Positions 17,315-25,596 of a stretch of 64,000 bases of DNA are shown here, piece by piece. The first letter of the stretch is position 1. Each line of letters starts with the position of its first letter. The translations under genes were made by a program, and so were the position numbers. The stretch comes from Deinococcus sp. HSC-46F16 (lineage in GTDB: Bacteria; Deinococcota; Deinococci; Deinococcales; Deinococcaceae), in the NCBI RefSeq assembly GCF_024171495.1, contig NZ_JALJZW010000007.1, forward strand, positions 76,107 through 140,106. Reading direction: 5' to 3'. Under the pieces are notes generated by a model. That model worked only from the letters and a program-made list of their open reading frames with translations, did no database searches and was not told the DNA's origin.

Positions 17315-18787
17315 CTAGGTCACCGGGTCGGTGGGGTCGGTCAGGTCGTCGGGGTCGTCATCCCCCTCGCCGTCTTCCGGTTCCCCGCTCGCGTCCGCGA
17401 GGTCAAGCGCCCGCTGCGCCGCCACGTCTTCCTCGGTGATCGTCGTGACCCCGGCCTGGCGCAGGAGGTCAAGGGCCACGTAGGTAGGTGCCCCCGCGTT
17501 CAGCAGCGCCACTGCCCGCGCGAAGTCGCCCGACTCGGCCGCCGCCCGCTTCAGCTCGTCGGCGCTGATCGTCATGCCGAGGTCCTGAAGGCGCAGCAGC
17601 AGCTCGCCCCGCGTGATGCCCTTGTCGCGGTACAGGGCGCCCACGTTCGCCTGCTCGGCAGACCGCTTCGCCACGAAGAGGGGGCGGCAGGTGAACTCGA
17701 TGGGCTTCGGGATGACCCCCATTCCCGCGAGCAGCGCCGCCGCGTCGGTCAGCAGAGCGGCGCCGAGGTCGCCCAGATCGTCACAGGTCTGCTCGTGCAT
17801 CTGCCCGGCGATGGCACGCGCCTCGCCCGACTCGCCCGCCCCGCTGAGGGCCTCCGGAGCGCCCGCCGAGGCCCAGACACTGCGCCCAGCCGCCTCGCGC
17901 GAGGTGGTCATCTGCTGGATGAGGGCAGTGTCCGCGCCGTGCTCCTCGTACTTGGCCTCGCCGTCCAGTTCCAGCAACTTGAAGGGGCCGAGGGCCGGGA
18001 CCGGGCCGTTGTTACCGTAGATGACCTTCTGCTTGTACGCGCCACTGTGGTAGGTGACGTTCTCCTGCACCAGGCGGTGCAGCCAGCGCCGGAAGGCCGA
18101 GTAGCACACGTCCGCCGGACCGTAGGGATCGCCGTCCCCGTCCTGGTCGAAGGTGATGAAGGCGAGGGGCAGCCGTCCGGCCGCGTAGGGCAGCCCCCGC
18201 TCCTCTCCCCGGCCCAGGGCGTAGGCGGTGGGGTCGTCGAGGTCGCGGTGGATGGTGACCTTGCCGGGCTCGAAGACCCAGACCGTGTAGCGCGTGCCGG
18301 TCGCGCCGCCGTCCGAGGTAGTGACCCACAGCACCCGCTCCACCTCGTCGGGGTCGGTGCGGCTGTAGACGGGGTGGAGGTAGCCGCGCAGGGCAGTGAC
18401 CCGCACCCGCCCGTCCTCGCTCTTCCAGGGCAGCACGGCGGCCTTGCCGGTCAGCGCGAGGCTGGTCACGACCTTCCCGAACACGCCAGCCAGCGCCTTC
18501 AGGTACGCCTTGCGGTCGTCTGTCCAGGTGTCGTCCCCCGTCCACTGCGCCCCACCGGCCCGCACGGGCGTAACCAGCCGCCCTATGGCCTCGCGGAAGG
18601 GGTTTTCCCCCTGCAAGGCCATCTCCAGCGTCTCCGGCTGGAAGTGGTGCGCCGTCTCTCCCAGCAGCGCACTGTCGAAGCGGTCGGCGTACAGCGAGCG
18701 CAGGGCTGTCTCCCGGTCCATGCGGGTGCGCACGTCGGCCAGCCTCGCCTGCATCCGCGAAAGCTGCACCAGTTGGCCCGCGTCCAT
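17315..18787 (-). CDS. Portal protein
   Basis: 490 residues. Length, location between terminase/capsid genes and the head morphogenesis gene, a long central helix region, and an acidic C-terminal tail (about the last 25 residues, Asp/Glu-rich) fit the dodecameric portal through which DNA is packaged. The ATG at 18787 overlaps the stop of the preceding small gene. Here the portal follows the capsid gene rather than the terminase, a gene order variant. Confidence 0.85.
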   Translation of the reverse strand: MDAGQLVQLSRMQARLADVRTRMDRETALRSLYADRFDSALLGETAHHFQPETLEMALQGENPFREAIGRLVTPVRAGGAQWTGDDTWTDDRKAYLKALAGVFGKVVTSLALTGKAAVLPWKSEDGRVRVTALRGYLHPVYSRTDPDEVERVLWVTTSDGGATGTRYTVWVFEPGKVTIHRDLDDPTAYALGRGEERGLPYAAGRLPLAFITFDQDGDGDPYGPADVCYSAFRRWLHRLVQENVTYHSGAYKQKVIYGNNGPVPALGPFKLLELDGEAKYEEHGADTALIQQMTTSREAAGRSVWASAGAPEALSGAGESGEARAIAGQMHEQTCDDLGDLGAALLTDAAALLAGMGVIPKPIEFTCRPLFVAKRSAEQANVGALYRDKGITRGELLLRLQDLGMTISADELKRAAAESGDFARAVALLNAGAPTYVALDLLRQAGVTTITEEDVAAQRALDLADASGEPEDGEGDDDPDDLTDPTDPVT

Positions 18788-19086
18788 CAGACCTCCCCGT
18801 AGACCCGGCGCAGGGCCTCGCGCAGGTCCGCCTGTTCCTGCGCGGCGCCCTGAAGCTGCGCCAGCCGCTCACTCAGCCATCCCACCGGGGTGAGCCAGCC
18901 GTTCAGCGCCGCGTGCAGCTCGCCCGCCTCGAGGTCGCGCAGAACGTAGCAGTTGCGCCGCTTGCCGTCCTGGTAGGCCACGAAGCCCGCCAGCACAGTG
19001 AAGGTGCGGGGGTCGTGCCGGATGGTGACGGGCGTGCCCGGCGGCGTCAGGCAGTGGGGGTGAACGGCGAGCGCCTGGGGTTCCAT
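18787..19086 (-). CDS. Small head-region protein of unknown function
   Basis: 99 residues with an ATG exactly 22 bases after late promoter copy 4. A Cys-Tyr-containing N-terminal half is followed by a predicted coiled helix (LSERLAQLQGAAQEQADL). It is translationally coupled to the portal gene, so it may assist portal or head assembly. No family recognised. Confidence 0.65.
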   Translation of the reverse strand: MEPQALAVHPHCLTPPGTPVTIRHDPRTFTVLAGFVAYQDGKRRNCYVLRDLEAGELHAALNGWLTPVGWLSERLAQLQGAAQEQADLREALRRVYGEV

Positions 19087-19119
19087 GCCCTCAGAGTCGC
19101 CCGCGGGCTGACACCCGGC
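19087..19119 (-). promoter_or_regulatory. Phage late promoter-like element, copy 4 (portal operon)
   Basis: GCCGGGTGTCA at 19119-19109 (minus strand), 22 bases, then ATG 19086. The -12 to -6 bases read GACTCTG. It follows an intrinsic terminator by a few bases. Confidence 0.6.
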
Positions 19120-19124
19120 AGAAG

Positions 19125-19145
19125 AAAACCGCCCCGGAGGGCGGC
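19125..19145 (-). terminator. Intrinsic terminator after the capsid operon
   Basis: Minus-strand CCGCCC/GGGCGG stem with a four-base loop followed by TTTTCTTCT. It closes the scaffold-capsid-connector unit. Confidence 0.75.
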
Positions 19146-19168
19146 AGAAACGGCGGCTGAGTGCGGGC

Positions 19169-19498
19169 CTAGAGGTCCCCCCACGTCACGCCGCCGGGCG
19201 CGGGCGAGTGGGTGAGGCGGGCAGCAGTCGCGTCGGCCCCGCGCTGGGTCTGGTCCAGCTCGGCCAGCTTGCGGTCGATACGGGCCGCCAGGTCGCCGCC
19301 CACCTCGTACTCGGTGTTGAACTTGATCAGCCGCGCCGCCGTCGCCCAGGGCCGGAGCCGGTCCCCCTGCGCATCCACCCGGAGGGCACGGCGCAGGGTG
19401 CCGTCGTCGGTGGCCCCCTCGTAGTTGCTGCCGAGGGCGTCCCGCAGGTGTTGCAGGGCGTCGCCTTCGGTCATGGCAGGGGCGGCGGGCTGGGTCAC
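19169..19498 (-). CDS. Putative head-tail connector (adaptor)
   Basis: 109 residues; GTG at 19498 overlaps the preceding stop. An alpha-helical pattern with DALQHLRDALG near the N-terminus and a central helix (RLIKFNTEYEVGGDLA). Small helical proteins after the major capsid gene are usually the gp6-like adaptor that binds under the portal. Assignment is by position and size only. Confidence 0.55.
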   Translation of the reverse strand: MTQPAAPAMTEGDALQHLRDALGSNYEGATDDGTLRRALRVDAQGDRLRPWATAARLIKFNTEYEVGGDLAARIDRKLAELDQTQRGADATAARLTHSPAPGGVTWGDL

Positions 19499-19899
19499 TT
19501 CGTGGCCTTCCGGGTGGTCGTCTTGCGGGTGGTGCTCTTGGTGCTGGTCTTGGGCTTCTCGTCGGGCTGGGCCACCGCAGCGGCCTCAGCCTCGGAGTTG
19601 CTCAGACCGGGCGCGTCGTCCTGCTTGGCGGGGCGGGAGTCCTGGGCGGTGGTGGGCTGCACCTCGGGGATGTGCTCCGGGGTGGGGGTGCCCTCAGACG
19701 CCCCGCCCTGGATGGGTTCGCCGTCCGCCCCACCTGCTTTTCCCGCTGTGCCGTTCGGTGCCCCGCCGTCCTGCGGGGCGGGCACCCCGTCCAGCACCTT
19801 CGCCCGCCGGATGGGGTCGGTGGGCGCGAGCTGCGCGAGGCGGGTGGCCTCGTAGGCCTCCCGCTCACGCTGCCGCGCCAGTTCGGTCGCCTTGCCCAT
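19495..19899 (-). CDS. Low-complexity head-region protein with Lys/Thr-rich tail
   Basis: 134 residues from ATG 19899, two bases after the capsid stop. A short charged helix (residues 5-30) is followed by a long disordered Gly/Pro/Ala segment and a basic C-terminal tail of alternating Lys, Thr and Arg in the last 20 residues. The tail could bind DNA or the capsid lining. It may be a capsid decoration or linker protein; no family recognised. Confidence 0.55.
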   Translation of the reverse strand: MGKATELARQREREAYEATRLAQLAPTDPIRRAKVLDGVPAPQDGGAPNGTAGKAGGADGEPIQGGASEGTPTPEHIPEVQPTTAQDSRPAKQDDAPGLSNSEAEAAAVAQPDEKPKTSTKSTTRKTTTRKATK

Positions 19900-19901
19900 G
19901 A

Positions 19902-20915
19902 TCAGACCTGCGGCTGCACGCGCACGTCGCGCAGGACGTAGGCGGCCTTGGTGTCCTTGAGGGCCACGGTGCCGACCATCTCGCACTCGACGCGCTTGGT
20001 GACGCCGGGCTTGGTGTCGCCCAGGTTGGAGTAGTACGTCACGCCGCTGTCGCCGGTCAGGGTCACGCCGTGGAAGCCGCTCAGGCCCAGGCCGACGATG
20101 TAGATGTCGGTCAGGCCGTCCGGGGTCACGGGGATGACGCTGTCGGCCGCATCGTCGCCCGTGGTGCCCACGCGGGCGCCCAGGTCGAGAATCGGCGCAC
20201 CGGCGAAGTTCACGATGTCCTGGCCGAAGGCGTCCGGCTTGCGGTCGGTGTAGCCCAGCTTGATGGCGGCCATCTCCAGCCGCAGGGCGCTCTCCTCGTT
20301 GCCGAAGATGACGGGCTGAAGGCCCCGCGCCTTGATGCGGTTGATGAACTTCTTCATCGCCGTGACAGCCTTGGTGTAGTCGTCGACGGTCGCCCCCTCG
20401 CCGACGTTCAGGGCGGTGCCGCTGAACTCGCTGGTGGTGCCGTCGAGGATCTTGCTCAGCCCGTCGAAGGCGAGGGGGTTGGCGACCTTGTCCCCGTTGA
20501 CCGAGGTGTTGGCGAACAGGCCTACGGTGGCACGGGCCAGCGCGTCAACGTTCTCGTTGACGAAGCTGCCCAAGCCGGGGGTGTTGGGGCTGATGCTGCC
20601 GTCCGCCTGGACGAACACGCGGTCAATCTCGAACGCTCCGCCCAGGGGGCGCAGGTACGTGACCACGGGTTCGGTTTCCTGGTAGTCGGCGGGGTAGTCC
20701 TGGTACCAGTCGCGGAATTGGGCACCGCGGGGCTGCTTGTCGCGCTCGTAGCCGTAGATGAGGCTGCGCCCGCCGCCGCCGCTGAGGGAGGGCACGACGC
20801 TGTTGTCGAAGGGCAGCACCTGCATCAGCGGGGAGAGCTGCTGGTACCGGCGCACGAGGGCGCGGCGAGCCTGCCCGCTGCGGGCGGTGATGACGTCGAG
20901 GGTGGGTCTCGGCAT
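19902..20915 (-). CDS. Major capsid protein
   Basis: 337 residues, ATG 20915 with AGGAG upstream. It lies directly after the scaffold gene. The sequence shows a mixed alpha/beta pattern with an N-terminal helix, a Gly-rich loop (SGGGG near residue 45), and a long central helix region around residues 180-215, consistent with the HK97 fold. There is no N-terminal delta domain, which agrees with a separate scaffold gene. Confidence 0.9.
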   Translation of the reverse strand: MPRPTLDVITARSGQARRALVRRYQQLSPLMQVLPFDNSVVPSLSGGGGRSLIYGYERDKQPRGAQFRDWYQDYPADYQETEPVVTYLRPLGGAFEIDRVFVQADGSISPNTPGLGSFVNENVDALARATVGLFANTSVNGDKVANPLAFDGLSKILDGTTSEFSGTALNVGEGATVDDYTKAVTAMKKFINRIKARGLQPVIFGNEESALRLEMAAIKLGYTDRKPDAFGQDIVNFAGAPILDLGARVGTTGDDAADSVIPVTPDGLTDIYIVGLGLSGFHGVTLTGDSGVTYYSNLGDTKPGVTKRVECEMVGTVALKDTKAAYVLRDVRVQPQV

Positions 20916-20918
20916 GGA

Positions 20919-21632
20919 TTAGCTCCTGGCGGCGCCGCCGGTGTCGAACATGGCGGCGAAGAAGTCGGGTTCGTCCTGGGGCTGTTCGGTCGGCTTGCCC
21001 TGCCCGGTTCCACGCGCACCCGGCACGCCCGGCAGGGAGGTGGTGGCGTCCTGCTTCTTCTCGCCCTCGGGCCACAGCACGCTCTTGAACGGGGCGTACT
21101 CGCGCTCGACGTACCCGCGAAGCGGTTCCCAGACCCCGTTCACCTTGACCATCGGGGTTTCGCGGGTGGTCTCGGCGTCGTTGACGATGACCTTCTCGCG
21201 CTCCACCTTGGTCTCCAGATCGCGGATGCCAGAGAGCTGCTTGAGGGCCGCCGCGTCTGCGCCGAGGCTGCGGGCCAGGTCGCCCAGGCGGTCGTCCACC
21301 CGGCGAGACTGGCCGAAGGTGGCATCCTCGCGCAGCCGCTTGAGGTCGTCGGCGCTGGTGACTCCGGCGGCCTCGCGGAACTCGCGCAGGGTGCGGAGTT
21401 CGGTGCGCTCGGCCTCGGTGAGGTTGCTGCTGCCTTCGAGGGCGGTGATGCGGGCCTGAGCCTGTTCCAGCTTCGCGGCGGTCTCGGTGGCCGTCTTGCG
21501 GTTGGTGGCCGCTTCCCCGCGCAGCCCGTCGATCACGCCCTTGACCTTGTTCAGGTCGGGGTCGCTGGCAAAGCGGGAGAGGTCGACGGTTCCGTCGTCG
21601 TTGACGAAGATGGTCACGGTCTTCTCAGGCAT
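20919..21632 (-). CDS. Capsid scaffolding protein
   Basis: 237 residues from ATG 21632, preceded by AAGGAGA. This start is chosen over a longer frame because the upstream part is promoter and terminator DNA. A strongly helical, Glu/Arg/Ala-rich coiled-coil (about residues 35-150), and a C-terminal region ending in acidic FFAAMFD-type residues that may bind the capsid, are typical of GP20-type scaffolds. It is the first gene of the capsid operon. Confidence 0.85.
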   Translation of the reverse strand: MPEKTVTIFVNDDGTVDLSRFASDPDLNKVKGVIDGLRGEAATNRKTATETAAKLEQAQARITALEGSSNLTEAERTELRTLREFREAAGVTSADDLKRLREDATFGQSRRVDDRLGDLARSLGADAAALKQLSGIRDLETKVEREKVIVNDAETTRETPMVKVNGVWEPLRGYVEREYAPFKSVLWPEGEKKQDATTSLPGVPGARGTGQGKPTEQPQDEPDFFAAMFDTGGAARS

Positions 21633-21676
21633 GGGGGTCTCCTTGGTCGCGCACCTGGCGCTCTGCACCGGGCAGT

Positions 21677-21709
21677 GAGTCAAGGATGCTGGGGCGCGTG
21701 ACACCCGGC
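21677..21709 (-). promoter_or_regulatory. Phage late promoter-like element, copy 5 (scaffold-capsid operon)
   Basis: GCCGGGTGTCA at 21709-21699 (minus strand) with CATCCTT at the -12 to -6 position, so A(-11) and T(-7) are kept. Unlike the other copies no start codon lies at +1. The predicted transcript would have a 44-base leader with an AAGGAG ribosome-binding site before the scaffold ATG. That favours a promoter over a translation signal. Confidence 0.6.
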
Positions 21710-21718
21710 AGGAATGGG

Positions 21719-21741
21719 AAAACCCCGCACGGGGCGGGGTT
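21719..21741 (-). terminator. Intrinsic terminator before the capsid operon
   Basis: Minus-strand AACCCCGC/GCGGGGTT stem followed by TTTTCC. It terminates the exported-protein gene transcript. Confidence 0.8.
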
Positions 21742-21756
21742 CTCCTCGAAGTTAGG

Positions 21757-22044
21757 TTATCTGCTGCGCTTGAAGATCCATTGGCTGTTCTCGACATCCA
21801 CCTGTACCAGCTCCCAGCCCGACGCTCCCGCGCAGTTGAGGAAGTCAATAAAGTTGGCCGAGCCCTTGGGCAGCTTGCATTTCATCTTCGCCATCGTCTT
21901 CTTCAAGTCGTCGGTGGTGATGTATCCGGAGGGAGACTGCCACTCAGCGAAGTTGTTGCCGTAGACGAGGATGGCGTATTCCCAACGAGCAGCGGCAGCC
22001 TGAGAGGTAAGCAGAAGGGCCAGCGCGAGCAGCAGCTTTTTCAT
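21757..22044 (-). CDS. Small exported protein (probable moron)
   Basis: 95 residues with a classical signal peptide: MKK, a hydrophobic run, and an Ala-rich cleavage region ending near residue 19. The mature part resembles short DUF-type domains with a WEYAILVYGNN start and Gly-Trp-Glu-Leu-Val near the end. It has its own terminator and a TAGCGT box five bases before the ATG, so it can be transcribed separately from the late genes that flank it. Function unknown. Confidence 0.7.
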   Translation of the reverse strand: MKKLLLALALLLTSQAAAARWEYAILVYGNNFAEWQSPSGYITTDDLKKTMAKMKCKLPKGSANFIDFLNCAGASGWELVQVDVENSQWIFKRSR

Positions 22045-22068
22045 GCCTCACGCTACGACAACCTCTTC

Positions 22069-22275
22069 TCAGTCGTAGCCGAAATCGACGACTTTGAACA
22101 TCACCCAGGCGACCTCTGAGTGACGTGTCGTGCCATCTGGGTAGGTGTATGCCAAGTGCAGGTGTGTCCCCTCGCGCTTATCGATAGCTTCCATAGCCTC
22201 CGCGACGAAGTCATTCGGGACATCACGGTACTCGTGCTTCTCACCCCGCTCATCGGTGATTACCAGGTAAGCCAT
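22069..22275 (-). CDS. Small phage protein of unknown function
   Basis: 68 residues from ATG 22275, eight bases after the terminase stop. TAGGAT occupies the -11 to -6 position, though its TAG is also the terminase stop codon. Contents are mixed alpha/beta with HLHLAYTYPDGTTRHSEV near the middle. It may belong with the exported protein downstream as an inserted pair. Confidence 0.55.
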   Translation of the reverse strand: MAYLVITDERGEKHEYRDVPNDFVAEAMEAIDKREGTHLHLAYTYPDGTTRHSEVAWVMFKVVDFGYD

Positions 22276-22283
22276 GCCGAATC

Positions 22284-23816
22284 CTACGCCACCCACCCCG
22301 TGCTCCGCGCAGGCATCTTGTCGTTCAGGCAGATGACGCCGATGCTCAGCCCGTCCACCTGGTCGTCGTGGGTGCCCAGCGGGAACGCCTCCAACTCGGT
22401 GAACCACTCGCGGTTCCACTCCGCTTCCACCACGTCGATCTTCCCAGACTGGGCCTCAGCCGCGGCAGGCCGGGCGCGGGTTTCCTTGTCCCCGATGGTC
22501 CGCTCCAGCAGCCAGCGCACGTCATGGCCGCCGAGTTGCCGGGCGTAGCTCATGCGCTCGTACTTCCCGGCCTGTCCGGGGTCCTGGGTCAGCACGGTGA
22601 TCACGCCGCCCTTGCGGGGGTCGGTGCCATAGCGGATCACGTCGGCGGCGCAGGTCTGCTTGATCTTGTGCTCGACGAAGTGCGGCCCCTTCCGGAAGCG
22701 GATGACCTCTTCGACGATCAGGCGGCCGGAGCGGGTCTTGCCGATCAGGGTGCCCGTCGTCCAGTCGGGGTCCGTGTTCCCCTCGCCGGGTTCGGTTGCG
22801 GCCCGGTCCCACATCCGCACGCGGGTGACGATGGGGTCGGCGGCGAGCTGCTCCGCGTACATGGCGGCGGTGAGCACCCGGAACATGGACCGCTTGAAGT
22901 ACATGCCCTCGCCCAGCGTGGCCGTCCAGTCGCCGTTCAGCAGGCGCAGGCGCTCCAGCTCGGGCAGGCTGTTGAGGTTGGCGAGGTACTCGTCGTCGTG
23001 GGTGAGGCTGGGGTTGTCGCTGAGGCGGGCAGGGATGAAGCTGCGCGAGCGGGCGAGGGGCGTGCCCTCCGGCACTTCCTGCTCCACACCGTCCGCGCCG
23101 CGCAGGTACCAGCGGACCTCACCGGGCAGGGCGGGGTTGGGGTGCTTCGGGTCCAGCCAGGCGGCCCAGCGTTTCAGCACCCACTCGTGACCGGGGCCGC
23201 CGGGGTTGGCGCTGGCCCGCATGATCGGCACCACGCCGGGGATGGTGCTGCGGAGGCGGGAGATCAGGTAGAGGTATTCCTCTTCGGTGTACTGGGTCAG
23301 CTCGTCGAAGCCCGCGAACTGGAAGGCCTGCCCCTGGTAGTCGAGGTAGGCGGTGCGGTCGGCGAGGTGGCGCAGCACGACGTTCGCCCCGGTGGGGGCC
23401 GTGAACTTGTACTCGTCGGCGCGGTACTTCATGCCGATGGGCAGGTACATGGCGAGCGCCTTGGAGAGCAGGCCGTCCGCGCCCTCAATCTGCTTGTAGG
23501 TCTTGCGGAAGAGCACGGCTTCGTGCCCTGGGATGGCCGACCGGGTCAGCGCGAGGCCCATCAGCGCGTGGGACTTGCCACCCCCGGCCGCGCCGCCGTA
23601 CAGAACCTCGAAGGTGGTGCGGTCGTCGAAGAACTGCTGCTGGGGGCCGGGGTGCGGGACGAAAGCTTCGGCGGCAGCGGCGGCGAAGTCGCCTGATCGG
23701 GCGGAGCGCGTTTCCCGCTGGGTCCGTTCGGTGACCTCGCTGAGGTTGACGCCGCGGGCCTGGGCACGTTCGGCTGCCACCGCGAACACCGAGGCCCGCG
23801 CGTGTCGTCGGGGCAC
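22284..23816 (-). CDS. Terminase large subunit
   Basis: 510 residues from GTG 23816. The ATPase domain has a Walker A motif GGAAGGGKS at residues 74-82 and a Walker B motif FAGFDE near 167-172. The C-terminal nuclease domain shows an acidic residue in RMWDRA and a second acidic cluster in THDDQVDG. The protein cuts concatemeric DNA and drives it through the portal. It follows the small subunit by two bases. Confidence 0.95.
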   Translation of the reverse strand: MPRRHARASVFAVAAERAQARGVNLSEVTERTQRETRSARSGDFAAAAAEAFVPHPGPQQQFFDDRTTFEVLYGGAAGGGKSHALMGLALTRSAIPGHEAVLFRKTYKQIEGADGLLSKALAMYLPIGMKYRADEYKFTAPTGANVVLRHLADRTAYLDYQGQAFQFAGFDELTQYTEEEYLYLISRLRSTIPGVVPIMRASANPGGPGHEWVLKRWAAWLDPKHPNPALPGEVRWYLRGADGVEQEVPEGTPLARSRSFIPARLSDNPSLTHDDEYLANLNSLPELERLRLLNGDWTATLGEGMYFKRSMFRVLTAAMYAEQLAADPIVTRVRMWDRAATEPGEGNTDPDWTTGTLIGKTRSGRLIVEEVIRFRKGPHFVEHKIKQTCAADVIRYGTDPRKGGVITVLTQDPGQAGKYERMSYARQLGGHDVRWLLERTIGDKETRARPAAAEAQSGKIDVVEAEWNREWFTELEAFPLGTHDDQVDGLSIGVICLNDKMPARSTGWVA

Positions 23817-23818
23817 GG

Positions 23819-24298
23819 TCAGCCCCCCGCGTGCTTGGCGAGGGCGGCGAGGACCTTCTCAAACTCCTCCGGACTCAGCTCGGCTTCCAGGGCGTCGAGG
23901 GCAGTGTCGAGTTCCTGCCGCACGAGGACGTTGACCTTGGTGGACTGCCCGTAGCGTTCGGGGTGGCGGGCCGCGAGGATCCACTTCGCCCCGTCCGGCC
24001 CCGCCTTGCTGATGGTGTGGAGGTGCGTGACCTCGCCCTGGGCTTCAGCTTCTTCGAGGTCCGCCAGAAAATCGGCGTAGATGCTGCCGGGTTCCTCGCG
24101 CCCGCGCTGTTTCCAACTGCGGAAGGTGCTGCCAGCAACCCCGGCCGCCACCGCTGCCACCTCGTAAGTGCAGCCCAGCCGGACCAGCTCGCAGATCATG
24201 AAGCTGACCTCGGGCGTGAGTTCGGTGGGGCGGCCGGGGCGGCGCTGCTGCTCGCGGAAGCGCTGCACGCGGACGGGGAGGGCGGCGCGGCGGGTCAT
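23819..24298 (-). CDS. Terminase small subunit
   Basis: 159 residues. The N-terminal part carries a helix-turn-helix (about residues 22-60) with GRPTELTPEV and an AAVAAGVAGSTFRSWKQRG recognition region. The centre has the KWILAARHPERYG motif common in phage terminase small subunits, followed by an acidic helical C-terminus. It recognises packaging sites and loads the large subunit. Overlaps the upstream HTH gene by four bases. Confidence 0.85.
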   Translation of the reverse strand: MTRRAALPVRVQRFREQQRRPGRPTELTPEVSFMICELVRLGCTYEVAAVAAGVAGSTFRSWKQRGREEPGSIYADFLADLEEAEAQGEVTHLHTISKAGPDGAKWILAARHPERYGQSTKVNVLVRQELDTALDALEAELSPEEFEKVLAALAKHAGG

Positions 24299-24684
24299 TC
24301 GTCGTCATCCCAGTCGAGGTCAGGGACGGGGGTGGTCTCGCGCTCGCGCTGCTCGGCCAGCAGGCCGGACTGATTGCGGGTGGGCTTGCTCCCGGCGGCC
24401 AGTGCCCGGCCCGCCTTCCAGTAGCGGTAGCAGGTGGTACGGGCGAGGCCGCTTTTCTCGCTGAGCCAGGTGGTGAAGTCGCCGGTCAGCCCGTGGCGCA
24501 GGAAGTCGAGGCGCAGGGCGTAGGCGGCGCGGGAGAGGGCGACGACGCGGGCGCGGCCCACACCGGGGACGCGGGGCAACTCGGCGGCGCGGCGCTCCAG
24601 GGCCGCGATGTCCTGGGCGGTCACGCGGGCACCTTTGCGGCCTTCGGGGTCAATTCCACTTTGGAACAAGTCGCGCTTCTTCAC
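24295..24684 (-). CDS. HTH protein paired with the terminase genes
   Basis: 129 residues from GTG 24684; a TTG one codon upstream is possible. The GTG lies 23 bases after late promoter copy 6. Residues ~50-95 hold a helix-turn-helix-like module, AYALRLDFLRHGLTGDF then GLARTTCYRYWKAGRAL, clearly related to the early-operon protein at 25865-26446. The C-terminal tail is acidic. As first gene of the late region, before the terminase pair, it may help packaging or control late transcription. No experimentally known family is recognised. Confidence 0.7.
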   Translation of the reverse strand: MKKRDLFQSGIDPEGRKGARVTAQDIAALERRAAELPRVPGVGRARVVALSRAAYALRLDFLRHGLTGDFTTWLSEKSGLARTTCYRYWKAGRALAAGSKPTRNQSGLLAEQRERETTPVPDLDWDDDE

Positions 24685-24718
24685 CAAGGTCAATCTGCCG
24701 CCTCCTCTGACACCCGGA
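24685..24718 (-). promoter_or_regulatory. Phage late promoter-like element, copy 6 (terminase operon)
   Basis: TCCGGGTGTCA at 24718-24708 (minus strand; one mismatch to the other copies), then 23 bases to GTG 24684. The -12 to -6 bases read CAGATTG, keeping A(-11) and T(-7). It lies inside the 3' end of the preceding gene and marks the early/late border. Confidence 0.5.
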
Positions 24719-24935
24719 CGGGGTGACGCGTGCTGCTCCGGCGGGCGCGGCGACCGTTGCGGGTCCAGAAGCGGACGTTCTCGCCTTCGAGCATGGCGAG
24801 CCATTCTTCTTCCGGCACCCCGGCGCGGATGGCAGCGTCGGGGCTGGTGAAGGTCTTGCCGGGGTTGCCCCGCAGAAAAGCCCGCGCGGCGCGGGCGGCG
24901 GGCTGGTTGTGGGGGTCCTTGGGCTTGTAGGACAC
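24690..24935 (-). CDS. Small basic phage protein
   Basis: 81 residues from GTG 24935 with GGAGG upstream. Helical N-terminus and a very basic segment (RNGRRARRSSTRH near residue 60). Last gene of the early operon; its 3' end overlaps late promoter copy 6. Possibly nucleic-acid binding; family unknown. Confidence 0.55.
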   Translation of the reverse strand: MSYKPKDPHNQPAARAARAFLRGNPGKTFTSPDAAIRAGVPEEEWLAMLEGENVRFWTRNGRRARRSSTRHPVRVSEEAAD

Positions 24936-24959
24936 GGGGGAAACCTCCGGGGGCGCAGG

Positions 24960-25253
24960 CTAGGCGAGGGGGCCGACCGCGATCTGACGGCGGTGGTAGG
25001 CGGTGAGGGGCAGAGCCGTGACGATGACGCGGGCGCGTTGGTCCCAGACGGCGAGGATGGGGCGGCGGGCGTAGCGCAGCTCGATCAGCACGCGGGTCTC
25101 GTCGGCCCAGCCGAGGACGAGGCGGCAGGGGTGGCGGCCGGTGGCAAGGGCGTGGCAGAGGCGGGCGTACTCGTGCTCGGTGATGCGGACCCGGTAGCGC
25201 TGCCACAGGCGCTTGCGGACGTGGCGGTAGGGGGAGTGATGGTCACGGGGCAT
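24960..25253 (-). CDS. Small phage protein of unknown function
   Basis: 97 residues, rich in Arg and aromatic residues, with mixed helix and strand. The ATG overlaps the end of the VRR-NUC gene by eleven bases. No motif recognised; the context suggests a DNA metabolism accessory role. Confidence 0.6.
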   Translation of the reverse strand: MPRDHHSPYRHVRKRLWQRYRVRITEHEYARLCHALATGRHPCRLVLGWADETRVLIELRYARRPILAVWDQRARVIVTALPLTAYHRRQIAVGPLA

Positions 25254-25596
25254 AACCCACCCGGACGCCCAGGGCGGCGAGGGCTTCTTCCCGGCTGGTG
25301 ACGACGTGGACGGGGAGGCCGCAGACGGTCAGCTCCTGGTGGCGCTCGTGTTGGGCGGCGCTGAGCTTGCCGGTCTTGGGCCGCTTGACCTCCAGCCAGA
25401 CGGCGCGGCCCCCGGCGAAGACGTACAGGTCGGGGATGCCCTTGGTGGCCCAGACCTGCCCGCCCCGGCTGCTGCCCTTGAACAGTTCCCAGACCGTGAA
25501 GCCCTGGCCCTTGAGAGCCTGCACGATCTGGGCCTGGATGGTGGATTCAAGGGGCTCGCCGTCCTGCTTGCTGACTCGGGGAGCGCGGCGGGTCAC
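25243..25596 (-). CDS. VRR-NUC domain nuclease
   Basis: 117 residues. The VRR-NUC pattern is complete: ESTIQAQIVQAL at residues 17-28, G-F-T-V-W, then KGIPDLYVF with the catalytic Asp, LEVK with the Glu-x-Lys, and GKLSAAQ. VRR-NUC proteins of phages are structure-specific nucleases, probably acting on Holliday junctions or branched replication intermediates. It sits late in the early operon, after the replication genes. Confidence 0.88.
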   Translation of the reverse strand: MTRRAPRVSKQDGEPLESTIQAQIVQALKGQGFTVWELFKGSSRGGQVWATKGIPDLYVFAGGRAVWLEVKRPKTGKLSAAQHERHQELTVCGLPVHVVTSREEALAALGVRVGYAP

